The translations under genes and the position numbers were made by a program. 10,108 nucleotides of DNA from Parcubacteria group bacterium Gr01-1014_72 (GTDB lineage: Bacteria; Patescibacteriota; Minisyncoccia; Phycocordibacterales; VMFH01), in the NCBI GenBank assembly GCA_007375925.1, contig VMFH01000008.1:1-10108 (forward strand), written 5' to 3'. Below the pieces are notes generated by a model. That model did not search any database and was not told where the DNA came from. It saw nothing but the letters and a program-made list of their open reading frames with translations. Shown one piece after another: positions 1 to 5,501 of the stretch. Each line of letters starts with the position of its first letter. Positions within the stretch are counted from its first letter, which is position 1.

Positions 1-272
1 GGCCCTGTTACAATATTGAGCATCCAGTGCATTCCGTAAGTGAAGTAGACATACCAAGAGCCCGCCTCTCCAAACATTGGTGCATTTCGCCTCGTTTCTC
101 CCCTGTGCGCGTGACTCGCTTTATCCTTGAATCCGTCGTACGCCTCAACTTCAGTAATCGTCATTCGCACCACCCGCTTTCCCCTCCGCCGCACTAACAC
201 GCACCCTATGAGAGAGAGCGCGACGGTAAGTGTCGGCCGATTGAAGAATTTTTGTGGAAGGACACGACCCAT
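1..272 (-). CDS. 3-methyladenine DNA glycosylase (AAG/MPG family), partial, 3' end beyond window
   Basis: The first 90 codons of a DNA repair enzyme that excises alkylated and deaminated purines (base excision repair, cytoplasm/nucleoid). Reading from the ATG at 272-270 gives a start MGRVLPQKFFNRPTLTVALS, the usual 'LP..FF.RPT..VA..L.G' opening. ITEVEAYDG lies at residues 39-47; the Glu just before AY (E43) matches the catalytic Glu of human AAG. SHAHRG (53-58) supplies the conserved His, TRRNAPMF (60-67) and YVYFTYGMHWMLNIV (74-88) carry the base-stacking Tyr residues and the Asn (N85) that fit the family. The frame is open to base 1, so roughly the second half is missing only because of the window edge. 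GGAG lies 4 bases before the ATG. It is divergent from typA. Identification is from conserved motifs, and I consider it secure. Confidence 0.9.
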   Translation of the reverse strand, partial: MGRVLPQKFFNRPTLTVALSLIGCVLVRRRGKRVVRMTITEVEAYDGFKDKASHAHRGETRRNAPMFGEAGSWYVYFTYGMHWMLNIVTG

Positions 273-281
273 AGTCTCCGG

Positions 282-287
282 ATTATA
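282..287 (-). promoter_or_regulatory. Candidate -10 (TATAAT) for the DNA glycosylase gene
   Basis: A perfect TATAAT on the minus strand ends 9 bases before the glycosylase ATG at 272. A start site at the usual distance would leave a leader of only about 3 bases, so the mRNA would be nearly leaderless and the GGAG at 279-276 would not be fully used. No good -35 hexamer lies 16-18 bases upstream. It may be a coincidence. Confidence 0.3.
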
Positions 288-325
288 CCTTGCTGGCACA
301 TCGATTCGCCACGACAGGCCAATGC

Positions 326-360
326 AACAACGTGTCAACCTGCCAGGTTGACACGTTGTT
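326..360. repeat. Near-perfect 35-base palindrome in the glycosylase/typA divergent gap
   Basis: Two 17-base arms (AACAACGTGTCAACCTG and its exact reverse complement) flank one central C at 343. Each arm contains TTGACA, the -35 consensus, pointing outwards: plus strand 348-353, minus strand 338-333. No matching -10 stands 16-18 bases beyond either one, and no U-tract follows directly, so neither a promoter nor a terminator is well supported. A dimeric repressor site or a cruciform/hairpin element between the divergent genes is possible. Confidence 0.85.
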
Positions 361-426
361 ATGGCTCTATTGGGCGGTTTTTTGGAATTTCAAACAAAGT
401 TTAGAGGGGCAGATAAAATGAGTAAG

Positions 427-455
427 TTCACAAATCAAAAGAATTGTGTTTTAAT
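427..455 (+). promoter_or_regulatory. Candidate typA promoter
   Basis: TTCACA (427-432), a 17-base spacer and TTTAAT (450-455) form a plausible sigma-70 type promoter. Transcription would begin near 462, giving a leader of about 39 bases that opens with the GAGCC/GGCTC hairpin. There is no Shine-Dalgarno sequence before the typA ATG. Confidence 0.35.
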
Positions 456-463
456 GGGAGTTC

Positions 464-482
464 GAGCCAGCGGCTCTTTTTT
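464..482 (+). terminator. Terminator-like hairpin directly upstream of typA
   Basis: GAGCC-AGC-GGCTC (464-476) followed by six T residues has the form of a short intrinsic terminator. It lies only 18 bases before the typA ATG and no convincing plus-strand gene ends upstream, so it may act as an attenuator in the typA leader, or as a 5' end hairpin if transcription starts near 462. The 5-bp stem is short. Confidence 0.45.
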
Positions 483-500
483 GTTTGACTTCCACCTACT

Positions 501-2282
501 ATGGAAATCCGCAACATAGCTATCATCGCTCACGTTGATCACGGTAAGACGACTCTGGTTGACGCCCTCATGCGTCAGACGGGAATGGCTGACGCAACTT
601 TTTCAATGGACACAAATGCGCTTGAACAAGAGCGCGGCATCACCATTTACGCCAAAAATGCCTCGCTTCGGTATAAAGACACCAAAATAAATATCGTGGA
701 CACACCCGGCCACGCCGATTTCGGCTCCGAAGTGGAGCGCGTGCTCCGGTCCATTGATTCGGTGGTACTCCTCGTGGACGCCGCCGAGGGACCGATGCCC
801 CAGACCCGCTTTGTGCTCAAAAAATCTTTGGAGCTCGGTCTCAAGCCAATCGTCGTCATCAACAAAATAGACAAGCCCGCCACCCGGATGAGTGAAGTCC
901 ACGACGAAATCCTGGCACTTTTCATAGAACTCGGCGCCACGAATGATCAACTTGACTTTCCATTCCTCTATGCCGTCGGCCGCGAAGGCATCGCCAAGAA
1001 AAAGCCGACCGACGAGAGTAAAGACCTCTCACCCCTCCTTGATACCATCCTCGCCTCCGTGCCGCCCGCAAACAGGGGAGAAACTTTGCCTCTCCGTTTT
1101 CAGCCGTTTAACTTAGGGTACGACAACTTCCTCGGCCGGCTGGCGGTCGGACGAATCTATGAGGGCACGCTTAGGGTCGGGCAGACACTTTTTGTGAAAA
1201 AAGCGGATGGCTCTGCAAAAGTTGGAAAAATCACCAAACTCTTCACGTTTGAAGGCATGAAGCGCATTGAAGCCGCTGAAGCATCCGCCGGTGACATCGC
1301 GATGATTGCCGGACTGCCCGACGTGTACATTGGCGACACCATTTCTGAAAAGGAAGACGCTCCCCTCCTCCCCGCAATCGCGATTGATGAACCGACGATT
1401 ACTCTCTCCTTTCTCGTCAATAATTCGCCGTTTGCCGGCCGCGATGGCGCTTTCGTCACCTCGCGCCAGCTTCGCGAGCGGTTGGAGAAGGAACTTGAGA
1501 TTAACGTCGGGCTCAAGATTGACTTCTCCCAACAGGACGAATTCTTGGTCTCCGGTCGCGGCGAGCTTCACATCGCAATCCTTCTTGAAAATATGCGCCG
1601 CGAGGGGTACGAACTCCAAGTCTCCCAACCCCACGCTATCACTAAGACAGATGCCTCCGGCACACTCCTTGAGCCGTTTGAAGAAGTCATCACGGATGTC
1701 CGTGCCGAACATACAAGCACGGTTATCCAGAAACTCTCTCGTCGGAAAGGCGTCCAGACTGCTCACACCGAGCACGAGGGTGTCGCCCGTCTCACCTTCG
1801 TCATCCCGACGCGCGGTCTCTTGGGCTACCGCGGCGAATTCATCGTGGACACGCGCGGCGAAGGCATCCTCTCGGCACGATTCACTGAATTTCGTCCTTA
1901 CCTCGGCGAAATTGAAAAACGTGAGTACGGCTCAATGACCTCAATGGAAAACGGCAAAGCCCTCGCCTACTCGCTCTGGGGTCTCCAAGAGCGCGGCGCG
2001 CTCTACATCGGCCCGGGAACGGAAGTTTACGTTGGTATGGTCATCGGCAACGTTACCAAAGGGGATGACCTTGATGTCAATCCGACTAAGGGGAAGGCGC
2101 TTTCAAATGTTCGCGCCTCCGGTTCCGACGAGGCAATTATGCTTACCCCCCATCTCCCCCTCTCCATTGAACGCGGATTGGAAATCATGCGCGACGACGA
2201 ATACCTGGAAATCACGCCGAAATCAACCCGGCTTCGCAAAAAGTTTTTGACCAAAACCGACCGCGCCCGCGCGGAGCGGTAA
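501..2282 (+). CDS. typA: Translational GTPase TypA/BipA
   Basis: Ribosome-associated GTPase of the EF-G superfamily, linked in other bacteria to 50S assembly and stress or low-temperature growth. All G motifs are visible in the 593-residue product: G1 AHVDHGKT (10-17), G2 RGITI (45-49) after the TypA-type MDTNALEQE, G3 DTPGH (67-71), G4 NKID (121-124). The G5 region reads YAVGREG (157-163) where YASA or SGKxG is more usual. Domain II follows at about 200-290, the EF-G-like domain near 300-380, and the TypA-specific C-terminal domain after that, with a basic end (RLRKKFLTKTDRARAER). About 600 residues is the normal family length. The ATG at 501 puts the P-loop at the expected distance from the N-terminus; no Shine-Dalgarno precedes it. 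It stands alone on the plus strand. Confidence 0.96.
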   Translation: MEIRNIAIIAHVDHGKTTLVDALMRQTGMADATFSMDTNALEQERGITIYAKNASLRYKDTKINIVDTPGHADFGSEVERVLRSIDSVVLLVDAAEGPMPQTRFVLKKSLELGLKPIVVINKIDKPATRMSEVHDEILALFIELGATNDQLDFPFLYAVGREGIAKKKPTDESKDLSPLLDTILASVPPANRGETLPLRFQPFNLGYDNFLGRLAVGRIYEGTLRVGQTLFVKKADGSAKVGKITKLFTFEGMKRIEAAEASAGDIAMIAGLPDVYIGDTISEKEDAPLLPAIAIDEPTITLSFLVNNSPFAGRDGAFVTSRQLRERLEKELEINVGLKIDFSQQDEFLVSGRGELHIAILLENMRREGYELQVSQPHAITKTDASGTLLEPFEEVITDVRAEHTSTVIQKLSRRKGVQTAHTEHEGVARLTFVIPTRGLLGYRGEFIVDTRGEGILSARFTEFRPYLGEIEKREYGSMTSMENGKALAYSLWGLQERGALYIGPGTEVYVGMVIGNVTKGDDLDVNPTKGKALSNVRASGSDEAIMLTPHLPLSIERGLEIMRDDEYLEITPKSTRLRKKFLTKTDRARAER

Positions 2283-2301
2283 TAGCAAAACAGCAAAATA
2301 G

Positions 2302-2320
2302 CGCGTTCCAAAGAAACGCG
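2302..2320. other. Short hairpin downstream of typA
   Basis: CGCGTT (2302-2307) and AACGCG (2315-2320) enclose a 7-base loop. No U-tract follows on the plus strand, so it is not a standard terminator. Just before it, directly after the typA stop codon, two copies of an 8-base unit ([T/C]AGCAAAA) run from 2283 to 2298. Confidence 0.35.
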
Positions 2321-2375
2321 GAAAAAATGTGGTGTGTGTTCAAAATTTTCTTACTCGGCTCGTATAGCACCGCAG

Positions 2376-2413
2376 AATCTATTCTAATGTTCTTAAGAAC
2401 ATTAGAATAGATT
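2376..2413. repeat. Perfect 38-base palindrome A (palindrome family copy 1)
   Basis: Nineteen-base arms without spacer, centre between 2394 and 2395; the inner half-arm is ATTCTAATGTTCTT. It lies between the convergent typA and the 2484-3122 gene, 19 bases beyond the minus-strand terminator hairpin. Two further homologous palindromes occur at 5340-5367 and 5436-5483. Confidence 0.95.
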
Positions 2414-2420
2414 TTACATA

Positions 2421-2460
2421 AAGAAAAAGAAAACCCGCGACCATGTTTCAGATCGCGGGT
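2421..2460 (-). terminator. Intrinsic terminator of the 2484-3122 gene
   Basis: On the minus strand, ACCCGCGA (2460-2453) pairs perfectly with TCGCGGGT (2440-2433) around a 12-base loop, and is followed by TTTTCTTTTTCTTT. It starts 23 bases beyond the gene's stop codon. A diverged copy of the whole 28-base hairpin, loop included, stands at 5396-5423. Confidence 0.88.
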
Positions 2461-2483
2461 GAATTGAATCGCACCATCAAACT

Positions 2484-3122
2484 TCAGGAGTAACGAATCG
2501 CTATATGAATTGGCTTTCCGTTAGCTTTGCACAAGTCAGCTAGCCGTTGCAGAGCGGGCGCTTGTGTGAGACTTGTTCCTGACGCGTATAAACACGGAGG
2601 AAATCTAAGGTCTTTGCGAGAACCTTGAGAATCCATCCCCATGAGCCCATTATCTCCCATATGACCGGCAAAGAAACAATTCTCCACTTTGAGAAGCTGC
2701 TCACAGATCGGCTTTATTGCTTCGTGAGCTTGGTAGCAGTGTCCTTTGCCAGCATTTCCTTTCACTGCTTCGTCCATGTAATCAGGAAATGAGAGTTGCA
2801 ACTTCTGAAGCCTCGGCTTCAGTTCGGGCCAGACCCACATACTTCTGTGTTCGTAGTACCCGCAGTTGATGCAGAAGCCTAAGTAATTGTGAAGTTCCGT
2901 GATGGCCTTGGATAGCCATATCAGACGATCTTCATCCGACACTTCCGCGAGCACGGGATACGATTCCCATTTTCTCCCCCGAACAAAGTCGAGAGTGTCC
3001 CGAAGCTGACGCTCATTATGAGCGAGACCTTTCCAGTCATTTCGTTCAAACCCGACCTTGCGGCCAGTCACGATTAACTCATGCATCAGTCCAAGGTCCT
3101 TACCGAATTCATCACCGTTCAT
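2484..3122 (-). CDS. Hypothetical soluble protein
   Basis: I do not recognise this family. The start chosen is the ATG at 3122-3120 (product MNGDEFGKDLGL..., 212 residues) because AAAGGA sits 6 bases upstream, the same signal as at the neighbouring 3389 gene. An in-frame ATG at 3200 would add 26 mostly basic residues but has no Shine-Dalgarno and lies inside one arm of an inverted repeat (3192-3247). The product has no membrane segment or signal peptide. Notable are a Cys pair, FCINCGYYEH, an H/C cluster, GHCYQAHEAIKPICEQ, and three further Cys in the C-terminal third; they could bind a metal, but the spacing matches no family known to me. It is transcribed divergently from the 3389 gene across a shared promoter region and has its own terminator. 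Confidence 0.7.
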   Translation of the reverse strand: MNGDEFGKDLGLMHELIVTGRKVGFERNDWKGLAHNERQLRDTLDFVRGRKWESYPVLAEVSDEDRLIWLSKAITELHNYLGFCINCGYYEHRSMWVWPELKPRLQKLQLSFPDYMDEAVKGNAGKGHCYQAHEAIKPICEQLLKVENCFFAGHMGDNGLMGMDSQGSRKDLRFPPCLYASGTSLTQAPALQRLADLCKANGKPIHIAIRYS

Positions 3123-3191
3123 TTTGTTCCTTTCTGTACACGCCTTCCGAAGAAGACTCGCACGTTTTTTGCTAGAGGACTTGGCCAAAGG

Positions 3192-3247
3192 TTTCGTCAT
3201 AGCAGGAAATGGCCCAACAGTTTGAGTCGCTTTCTGCTATGACGAAA
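3192..3247. repeat. Inverted repeat spanning the alternative start of the 2484-3122 gene
   Basis: TTTCGTCATAGCAG (3192-3205) and its exact complement CTGCTATGACGAAA (3234-3247) are 14-base arms around a 28-base loop; three more bases pair if one bulged base is allowed. The left arm contains the ATG at 3200-3198. In the minus-strand transcript this would be a leader hairpin upstream of the start at 3122, hiding the ATG at 3200. Confidence 0.9.
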
Positions 3248-3279
3248 TAGCTTAAATTATCAAAAGTTCAACTGCCGCT

Positions 3280-3308
3280 AGGATAGCACAAACCCTTGTC
3301 AAAGTCAA
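3280..3308 (-). promoter_or_regulatory. Promoter of the 2484-3122 gene
   Basis: Minus strand TTGACT (3308-3303), 17-base spacer, TATCCT (3285-3280), with TG one base before the -10 (TGCTATCCT). Transcription would start near 3273 and the leader would include the inverted repeat 3192-3247. Confidence 0.6.
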
Positions 3309-3329
3309 GGTTTCGTGCTATGTTATACT
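3296..3329 (+). promoter_or_regulatory. Promoter of the 3389 gene
   Basis: TTGTCA (3296-3301), 17-base spacer and TATGTT (3319-3324); an alternative extended -10, TGTTATACT, is at 3321-3329. The -35 region overlaps the -35 of the divergent minus-strand promoter, and the two promoters form an imperfect inverted repeat (GTGCTAT outermost on both sides). Confidence 0.55.
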
Positions 3330-3388
3330 TGTTAGTAGTTCTTTGATTTTAACGTCCGAAAACCACAACCTTAACCAAAGGAATACCT

Positions 3389-4348
3389 ATGAGCGCACAG
3401 CTCTTCCAGCAGTACAGTCAGTTCGAGGATGGACTCCGAAAGAAGTTCCATGTTCACGCGTTGTATCGGTCATTTCACAAACTCTCGAAGGATAAATTCA
3501 TCGAATATCTCCTTCAGATCGGCTTCATCGCCCAAAACTTTGTGAAGTGGTACGAAACTGCAAAGCTCGGAATGCAATCCGAGTCGGCGCGCGAAGTTGT
3601 TCGGAACATCTTGCGGGATGAAATTCCGCAGAGTGGCACAACCCATCAAGATGATCGTCTGTACGATCTCAACCTGATTGGGGCGAGCACCGAGCAAGTT
3701 CGTAACGTGAAGCCCTCGGTAGCGACACGCAAAACCATCGAGCGTCTCTACGAGCTCGTCAGGTTTCCGCAAGAAGATTACGACCTTCGGGTCATGATCA
3801 CATTGCGGATCGCAGGTGAAGTGCTGGTGGCCGAGCAGTACCAGCACATCATTCGCTACATGCGAGTAAATCTCGGCATTGCGGGCAGTCAATCGCGTTT
3901 CTACTTCCCTCATTGGCAACATGATCTCAAAGGAGCAAAAGTTGAAGGAGAACCCGGTCATACGGATTCCTTCGACAAGCTGCTCGAAAGCATGATCACC
4001 AATGAGCGGGAGCTCGAAGTTGCCAAAGACGTGGCCGAGAAGGCGTTCGAGGCTCGATCAGGCATTCATGATCAGTTCGTGAGAAAACCTACACGAGTTC
4101 TTCTGCAAACTGCAGGTGTCGTCGTTGCTTTGGTACTTACTGTGTTCTTGGGAACCAGTCTATACCAGAAAATGACGGAGCCGAGTTATTACCAGTTCCT
4201 CGCAAGTCTTCCACCTCAAGCTCGGAATTTCTATCTCGGTCTTGAGATAAAGCTCATCGAGCGAGCCCAAAACGGCATCGACGTCAAAAACCTTCACAGG
4301 ATTGGTACGTCGAAGTACGCGAGTCAGGTTTGGGGTGATTGGCCGTAG
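3389..4348 (+). CDS. Putative heme-oxygenase-like diiron (HDO/iron-containing redox enzyme) protein with C-terminal membrane anchor
   Basis: A 319-residue, mostly helical protein. The pattern of acidic and His residues resembles the heme-oxygenase-like diiron oxidase superfamily (CADD, UndA, 'iron-containing redox enzyme'): LRDEIPQSGTTH (E78, H86), GEVLVAEQ (E144, alternatively E149), then FPHWQHD (H175 and D179, the H-x3-D spacing of CADD). The expected third ligand, normally 3 residues after the Asp, would be H191 (GHTDSF), so a short insertion separates them. That assignment is inference from motifs; substrate is unknown. Residues 237-259 (VLLQTAGVVVALVLTVFLGTSLY) form one transmembrane helix, leaving a soluble tail of about 60 residues, unusual for this fold. 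AAAGGA lies 6 bases before the ATG. It is divergent from the 2484-3122 gene and ends at its own terminator. A different all-helical family is the main alternative. Confidence 0.55.
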   Translation: MSAQLFQQYSQFEDGLRKKFHVHALYRSFHKLSKDKFIEYLLQIGFIAQNFVKWYETAKLGMQSESAREVVRNILRDEIPQSGTTHQDDRLYDLNLIGASTEQVRNVKPSVATRKTIERLYELVRFPQEDYDLRVMITLRIAGEVLVAEQYQHIIRYMRVNLGIAGSQSRFYFPHWQHDLKGAKVEGEPGHTDSFDKLLESMITNERELEVAKDVAEKAFEARSGIHDQFVRKPTRVLLQTAGVVVALVLTVFLGTSLYQKMTEPSYYQFLASLPPQARNFYLGLEIKLIERAQNGIDVKNLHRIGTSKYASQVWGDWP

Positions 4349-4369
4349 TAGCCAAGTGTTAGACCATTC

Positions 4370-4406
4370 AGCCAGTTGTTTGACTCACGTCAGCAACTGG
4401 CTTTTT
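4370..4406 (+). terminator. Intrinsic terminator of the 3389 gene
   Basis: AGCCAGTTG (4370-4378) and CAACTGGCT (4394-4402) form a 9-bp stem; part of the 15-base loop (TGAC/GTCA) can pair further. Five T residues follow at 4402-4406. It lies 22 bases after the stop codon. Confidence 0.9.
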
Positions 4407-4477
4407 AATTTCCCGCTCCCTCTCCCGCGCTTTTCCACACTGGATTACAAACTCAGGTATTTACGCCTTCCACATAG

Positions 4478-4505
4478 AAAAACGACCTACCCGAAGGCAG
4501 GTCGT
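4478..4505 (-). terminator. Intrinsic terminator of the 4526 hydroxylase gene, UUCG loop
   Basis: On the minus strand ACGACCTGCC (4505-4496), TTCG, GGTAGGTCGT (4491-4482) make a 10-bp stem with one G-U pair closed by a C(UUCG)G tetraloop, followed by a run of T (4482-4478). It starts 20 bases after the stop codon. With the plus-strand terminator at 4370-4406 it separates the convergent genes. Confidence 0.93.
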
Positions 4506-4525
4506 CTGGGAATCGCGAGAGGATG

Positions 4526-5110
4526 TCACTTCCTCCGCGGCTGGACATCGGGGACATCAATGCCCCGTGGCTGCGAGAACGCAAATTTTGACCGAAGTAC
4601 AAGCGTCCCCAAGCAAAGATCGGCAAAGGGCAACACGACGTTGAAGTTTTTCCCCATGTACCGATGATGGAGAAGGTGGTGTCCGTTGAGCCGGTAGAAA
4701 ATCCGGCAACCGAACACATTGAACCGCTCAATGAGCCGCCGCTTCGCTTTCGGTAAGTGCATGCACCAATGTATGTACTCGTAGACAGCGTAGTAGAGAG
4801 CGGCGACAATGCATTGGACGATAACGATCGTCCAATCCCCGAAATACCACGCCGCAAGCGCGGGCAGAATCGCGGTGACAAGAATGAGCACCGGCCCATT
4901 CCACCACGCCATCGAGATTATCCTGGCATCCTCTCGTCTTTTGCAATGATACGTTTCATCAAATCCGAAGACATGATGATGAATTTTCGCGTGGGCCTGG
5001 TACGCGTAGGTGAACCCGAAGAACGGCCGATGCATGAGAAACCGATGGAGCGTATGTTCAAAGAAAGAAGCATACGCCGCACTGGCACAGAGAAGAAACA
5101 GAAAGTACAT
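4526..5110 (-). CDS. Fatty acid hydroxylase/sterol desaturase-like membrane diiron protein
   Basis: A 194-residue integral membrane protein of the PF04116-type superfamily, which uses a His-bound diiron centre and O2 to hydroxylate or desaturate lipids. His clusters are in family order: EHTLHRFLMH (H19, H22, H27), HAKIHHH (H40, H44-H46), YEYIHWCMH (H114, H118) and HHLLHH (H144, H145, H148, H149), followed by NFNVVLPFADLCLGT, the counterpart of the usual 'NFG...D.LFGT' end. Hydrophobic stretches at about 1-17, 66-90 and 93-110 would place the His clusters on the cytoplasmic face. The length is at the short end of the family. Substrate cannot be told; a carotenoid or hopanoid hydroxylase is as possible as a fatty acid one. 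AAAGGGG lies 6 bases before the ATG. Single gene with its own terminator. Confidence 0.85.
   Translation of the reverse strand: MYFLFLLCASAAYASFFEHTLHRFLMHRPFFGFTYAYQAHAKIHHHVFGFDETYHCKRREDARIISMAWWNGPVLILVTAILPALAAWYFGDWTIVIVQCIVAALYYAVYEYIHWCMHLPKAKRRLIERFNVFGCRIFYRLNGHHLLHHRYMGKNFNVVLPFADLCLGTLVLRSKFAFSQPRGIDVPDVQPRRK
4813..4836. other. 10-bp hairpin inside the hydroxylase coding region
   Basis: ATTGGACGAT (4813-4822) and its exact complement (4827-4836) enclose 4 bases. It encodes part of a membrane helix (WTIVIVQ). Probably chance, but it would be a stable hairpin in the mRNA. Confidence 0.5.
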
Positions 5111-5125
5111 GTAGTGCCCCTTTCC

Positions 5126-5139
5126 GGCGCCGAAGCGCC
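5126..5139 (-). promoter_or_regulatory. UUCG leader hairpin next to the hydroxylase ribosome binding site
   Basis: On the minus strand GGCGC-TTCG-GCGCC forms a compact 5-bp hairpin with a UUCG tetraloop that ends immediately before GGAAAGGGG, the ribosome binding site of the gene starting at 5110. It may keep the site unpaired or mark the 5' leader; no switching partner was found. Confidence 0.45.
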
Positions 5140-5168
5140 ATGATGAAGAACAGTTTGAATCCTATGAA

Positions 5169-5174
5169 ATTATA
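5169..5174 (-). promoter_or_regulatory. Extended -10 of the hydroxylase gene
   Basis: TGCTATAAT on the minus strand has a perfect TATAAT with the TG extension; the -35 region (TTTCGG at 17 bases) is weak. The leader to the ATG at 5110 would be about 50 bases. Confidence 0.5.
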
Positions 5175-5339
5175 GCACGCGCGGTTCATCCGAAACATCC
5201 ACCGCTAGGGAAAAATGTGAATAGCAACTCACCCGCGATTTCCAAATTTCCTCCAGATAAAAAGGGATGCGGTCTAAGGTCGTAGAGATTCTCGCATTCA
5301 TCCAATAGCGCACAATGCGCATTTTGCACGGAAAATATT

Positions 5340-5367
5340 ATTCATACGTTCCTAGGAATGTATGAAT
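5340..5367. repeat. Palindrome C (palindrome family copy 3), 28 bases
   Basis: Half-arm ATTCATACGTTCCT with its complement, centre between 5353 and 5354; only the G5348/T5359 position is not Watson-Crick, and that one is a wobble pair. It is homologous to palindromes A and B and stands 28 bases from the second terminator-like hairpin. Confidence 0.85.
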
Positions 5368-5390
5368 GATGTGATTGGAAGGATAAAATT

Positions 5391-5423
5391 CAAAAACCCG
5401 TGACCATGGTTCAGGCCGCGAGT
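5391..5423 (-). terminator. Degenerate second copy of the terminator hairpin, downstream of tRNA-Glu
   Basis: The 28 bases 5396-5423 match 2433-2460 at 23 positions, loop included (CCATGGTTCAGG against CCATGTTTCAGA on the plus strand). The stem now has two mismatches and one wobble pair. TTTTT follows on the minus strand (5396-5392). It could still end the tRNA-Glu transcript. Confidence 0.6.
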
Positions 5424-5435
5424 ACTATACCGGTC

Positions 5436-5483
5436 TATCCTCTCTATTCTAGTGTTCTCGAGAACACTAGAATAGAGAGGATA
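5436..5483. repeat. Perfect 48-base palindrome B (palindrome family copy 2)
   Basis: Twenty-four-base arms without spacer, centre between 5459 and 5460 (CTCGAG). The inner half-arm, ATTCTAGTGTTCTC, matches palindrome A with two substitutions, both compensated on the other arm. It begins 18 bases beyond the 3' end of tRNA-Glu in the direction of transcription. Confidence 0.95.
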
Positions 5484-5501
5484 TTCTCAAAACAATTTTC
5501 A

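Larger units (their letters stand above)
5111..5501. other. Intergenic region between hydroxylase gene and tRNA-Glu
   Basis: No protein gene is supported here. Reading on the minus strand from the tRNA: palindrome B (5483-5436), the degenerate terminator-like hairpin (5423-5396), palindrome C (5367-5340), a small hairpin GCGCA-CAA-TGCGC (5320-5308), about 130 bases with nothing recognised, the -10 of the hydroxylase gene (5174-5169), and a leader hairpin GGCGC-TTCG-GCGCC (5139-5126) 7 bases before the GGAAAGGGG ribosome binding site. Confidence 0.7.

Noticed and set aside
127..351. Plus-strand open frame of 74 codons at the left end
   Set aside because: It is antisense to the glycosylase gene, whose minus-strand product has clear family motifs, and it ends inside the palindrome.
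1113..1775. Long minus-strand open frame of 220 codons inside typA
   Set aside because: Shadow of the typA frame; typA is conserved in full and the antisense product resembles nothing.
2361..2366. TGCTATACG on the minus strand beside palindrome A, a possible antisense promoter to typA
   Set aside because: No -35 is seen at 16-18 bases and only an antisense transcript would result.
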